A stretch of 64,000 bases of DNA from Paenibacillus borealis (GTDB taxonomy: Bacteria > Bacillota > Bacilli > Paenibacillales > Paenibacillaceae), in the NCBI RefSeq assembly GCF_000758665.1, contig NZ_CP009285.1, forward strand, positions 7,378,001 to 7,442,000. The letters run 5' to 3'. The notes beneath the pieces were generated by a model. That model was not told the origin of the DNA. It did no database searches and worked only from the letters and a program-made list of their open reading frames with translations. How positions within the stretch are numbered: the first letter of the stretch is position 1; every line of letters begins with the position of its first letter. This document shows positions 62,456-64,000 of the stretch, piece after piece. The translations under genes were made by a program, and so were the position numbers.

Positions 62456-62980
62456 TTACTCTTGTGGCATTTCTTTTTCAAGTTTGCGGATTCTGTCCCT
62501 CAGCTCAGCTGCGGTCTCAAATTCCTCCTGCATAATACTCTGCTGCAATTCCTGCTTCAGCTCATCAATCTGGCGTTTGCACATAATCTGTGCACCGGCG
62601 CGTTTGGGAAGCTTGCCTACATGGGCTGTACTTCCGTGTACCCGTCTGAAGAGCGGGTCCAGCGTACTGTCGAAATATTTGTAGCAGGAGCTGCAACCAA
62701 AGCGTCCAAGCTTACTGAACTGTGAATAGGTCATGCCGCAGTTCTCACAATGCAGCCCCTGCACAGTCTGTGCGGCCTCTGACTTGCCCTTGCCTGCGCT
62801 CTCCAGATCAAGTAACCCGGAAAGCAAGCTGTGAATGGAGAATCCTCCAGCAGTACCGGGGATGAGTTCCCCCTTCTCCCGCGCACAGCTTTCACAAATA
62901 TGAAATTCTGTCTTCTCTCCATTCACGATCTTCGTGAAGTGGAGTGTAGCCGGTTTGACCCCGCATTCCTGGCATAGCAT
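62456..62980 (-). CDS. mcsA: McsB activator McsA
   Basis: 174 residues from ATG 62980 with GGAGGG 9 bases upstream; a longer in-frame start overlaps the ctsR end. Two zinc fingers are visible: LCQECG with ICESCA, then LHCENCG with GCSSCYKYF. A UVR-like C-terminal helix (QSIMQEEFETAAELRDRIRK) follows. Activates McsB. Confidence 0.97.
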   Translation of the reverse strand: MLCQECGVKPATLHFTKIVNGEKTEFHICESCAREKGELIPGTAGGFSIHSLLSGLLDLESAGKGKSEAAQTVQGLHCENCGMTYSQFSKLGRFGCSSCYKYFDSTLDPLFRRVHGSTAHVGKLPKRAGAQIMCKRQIDELKQELQQSIMQEEFETAAELRDRIRKLEKEMPQE

Positions 62981-63010
62981 GAGCGGTGTCCCTCCCTCAC
63001 AATTTGACAA

Positions 63011-63472
63011 TTATTTGCCTAACAAAGAGATTAGCATGGCCTTCATTAACTTGGCACGAATCTCATCCCGGTACGGCAGATTAACCGTCAGGCATTCCCG
63101 GGAAACAGCGGATCGCATAAGACACGCTTCACGCTTGGAGAGAAAACGGGCCTCCTCCAGCTGATAAATCAGTCCTTCGGCGGAATTCTGATCAATATCG
63201 TTCCCTATTGTGGAGTTCAGATGTGCATACAGTGCCACATTCTGAGGCAGCTCGAAGCGCTGAATCCGGATATAACCGCCGCCGCCGCGTTTGCTCTCCA
63301 CTACATAGCCCTTTTCCAAAGTAAAGCGTGTACTGATGACGTAATTGATCTGGGACGGTACACAGGAGAACTGGTCCGCCAGATCATTGCGCTGAATTTC
63401 CACCGTACCTTCGGGACTTTCATGCAAAATATTCTTCAGATATTGTTCAATAATATCGGAGATATTACGCAT
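63011..63472 (-). CDS. ctsR: Class III stress repressor CtsR
   Basis: 153 residues starting MRNISDIIEQYLKNILHESP at ATG 63472 with GGAGG 7 bases upstream. The helix-turn-helix (IQRNDLADQFSCVPSQINYVI) and the glycine-rich thermosensing wing (SKRGGGGYIRIQRFE) are intact. Represses its own operon and clp genes; inactivated by heat and McsB. Confidence 0.98.
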   Translation of the reverse strand: MRNISDIIEQYLKNILHESPEGTVEIQRNDLADQFSCVPSQINYVISTRFTLEKGYVVESKRGGGGYIRIQRFELPQNVALYAHLNSTIGNDIDQNSAEGLIYQLEEARFLSKREACLMRSAVSRECLTVNLPYRDEIRAKLMKAMLISLLGK

Positions 63473-63649
63473 CACTCATCCTCCAGTGTGTAAGCCTTGG
63501 TTAAACTTGTGCTGTTTCAACGTCTGCCGTTCAAAACATAGCTCTAAAGAACTTAACCCTGGGACAGAAATGCGAATCGGCTGTATAGCCTGTGCCTTTC
63601 CACAATTCAACGGGTATATCTTTAGTGCCTGTTTTCGGGCCGCGTTGAC

Positions 63650-63666
63650 TTTGACTTTCTTTGACT
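63650..63666. promoter_or_regulatory. CtsR operator
   Basis: On the minus strand AGTCAAA-GAA-AGTCAAA matches the tandem heptad RGTCAAA-NAN-RGTCAAA exactly. A third, partial heptad overlaps at 63644-63650 (AGTCAAC). It lies just downstream of the -10, over the expected start point. Confidence 0.92.
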
Positions 63667-63674
63667 TTTTTCAT

Positions 63675-63702
63675 ATTATAACATATTCTCACTGAATTCC
63701 AA
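63675..63702 (-). promoter_or_regulatory. Sigma-A promoter of ctsR-mcsA-mcsB-clpC
   Basis: TTGGAA (63697-63702), 16-base spacer and TATAAT (63675-63680) on the minus strand, about 200 bases ahead of ctsR. The 356-base gap 63473-63828 holds this promoter, the CtsR site and the leader. A stem near 63788-63820 (GGCTCTTCCG with CGGAA and GAGCC arms) lies past the GNAT gene and could be its terminator, though without a T-run. Confidence 0.75.
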
Positions 63703-63828
63703 GTGGCTGCTCTTATTTTTTACTTTTTAGCAACATTGTATTCCGAATAGCTTCACTGATCCCATTACAATCGGATATGTATATTAGGCTCCCCTGCTTC
63801 CGAGGCCAGCGGAAGAGCCAGCTTTTTG

Positions 63829-64000
63829 TCAGAAAAAATCGAATAAAGCCGTTTCTGCCTCCGGGATCAGCTTCTCCAGCCAATCTACAGCTTCATGCGT
63901 TCCGGATAACTGACCATACCGTGACATTTCAACCGGACGTTTGTATCCCATAAGCATGGCGGTAAGTGTGCCAATACTGCATACAAGCTCAGCATTTGTC
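63829..64000 (-). CDS. GNAT acetyltransferase, Eis-like C-terminus (5' part outside window)
   Basis: The last 57 codons of a gene that begins beyond the right edge, ending at TGA 63829. The visible part includes ELVCSIGTLTAMLMGYKRPV and ends LEKLIPEAETALFDFF. This matches the sterol-carrier-like C-terminal domain of Eis-type acetyltransferases, including the terminal Phe that supplies the catalytic carboxylate. Assignment from the C-terminus only. Confidence 0.6.
   Translation of the reverse strand, partial: TNAELVCSIGTLTAMLMGYKRPVEMSRYGQLSGTHEAVDWLEKLIPEAETALFDFF

Noticed and set aside
63788..63820. Stem after the GNAT gene as a proper terminator
   Set aside because: The arms pair only with an internal bulge and no T-run follows; mentioned only under the ctsR promoter entry.

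Overview
The window comes from a low-to-mid GC Firmicute, most likely Paenibacillus. The basis is the order ctsR-mcsA-mcsB-clpC-radA-disA-pssA-yacL-ispD-ispF-gltX-cysE-cysS-mrnC-rlmB-rae1-sigH-rpmG-secE-nusG followed by rplKA, rplJL, rpoBC, rpsLG-fusA-tuf and the S10/spc/alpha superoperon, together with the strongly Bacilli-like protein sequences. Almost every gene lies on the minus strand, so the chromosome reads right to left: the stress and competence genes at the right are upstream, and the ribosomal genes in the middle and left are downstream. No rRNA, tRNA, CRISPR array or insertion sequence was found.

Region 1 (1-7400) is a prophage-derived block. Tape measure, tail chaperone with a -1 frameshift (T TTT TTG), tail tube, contractile sheath, a small Mu gp38-position protein and a gp37-like protein read leftward. 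They lie directly behind a PBSX Xpf-like sigma factor, which is divergent from an XRE repressor and an ImmA-type protease. No head gene lies between the regulators and the tail genes, which suggests an R-type tailocin (phage-tail-like particle) or a head-deleted prophage. 

Region 2 (7400-24900) holds rpsI-rplM, truA and the long S10-spc-alpha cluster from rpsJ to rplQ, with secY, adk, map, infA and rpoA. One strong sigma-A promoter is visible ahead of rpsJ. rpsD is absent from the alpha segment, as in Bacillus.

Region 3 (24900-28300) is an accessory oxygen/redox island: a globin-coupled HemAT aerotaxis receptor, an FNR-type regulator with N-terminal cysteines, and a divergent V4R-domain plus cupin operon whose promoter carries an FNR box centred near -41.5.

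Region 4 (28300-46200) is the transcription-translation core: tuf, fusA, rpsG, rpsL, L7Ae-like YbxF, rpoC, rpoB, a methyltransferase, rplL, rplJ with an L10 leader, rplA, rplK, nusG, secE, rpmG and sigH. S12 has Arg56 and Ala104 at two classical streptomycin positions.

Region 5 (46200-64000) holds rae1, rlmB, mrnC, cysS, cysE (behind a T-box), gltX, ispF, ispD, yacL, a lone plus-strand DUF1573-like gene, pssA, disA, radA and the CtsR-controlled ctsR-mcsA-mcsB-clpC operon. The right edge cuts a GNAT acetyltransferase gene. The most interesting signals are the tailocin-like block, the FNR box, the S12 substitutions, and a set of unexplained stem-loops inside the ribosomal and RNA polymerase operons.
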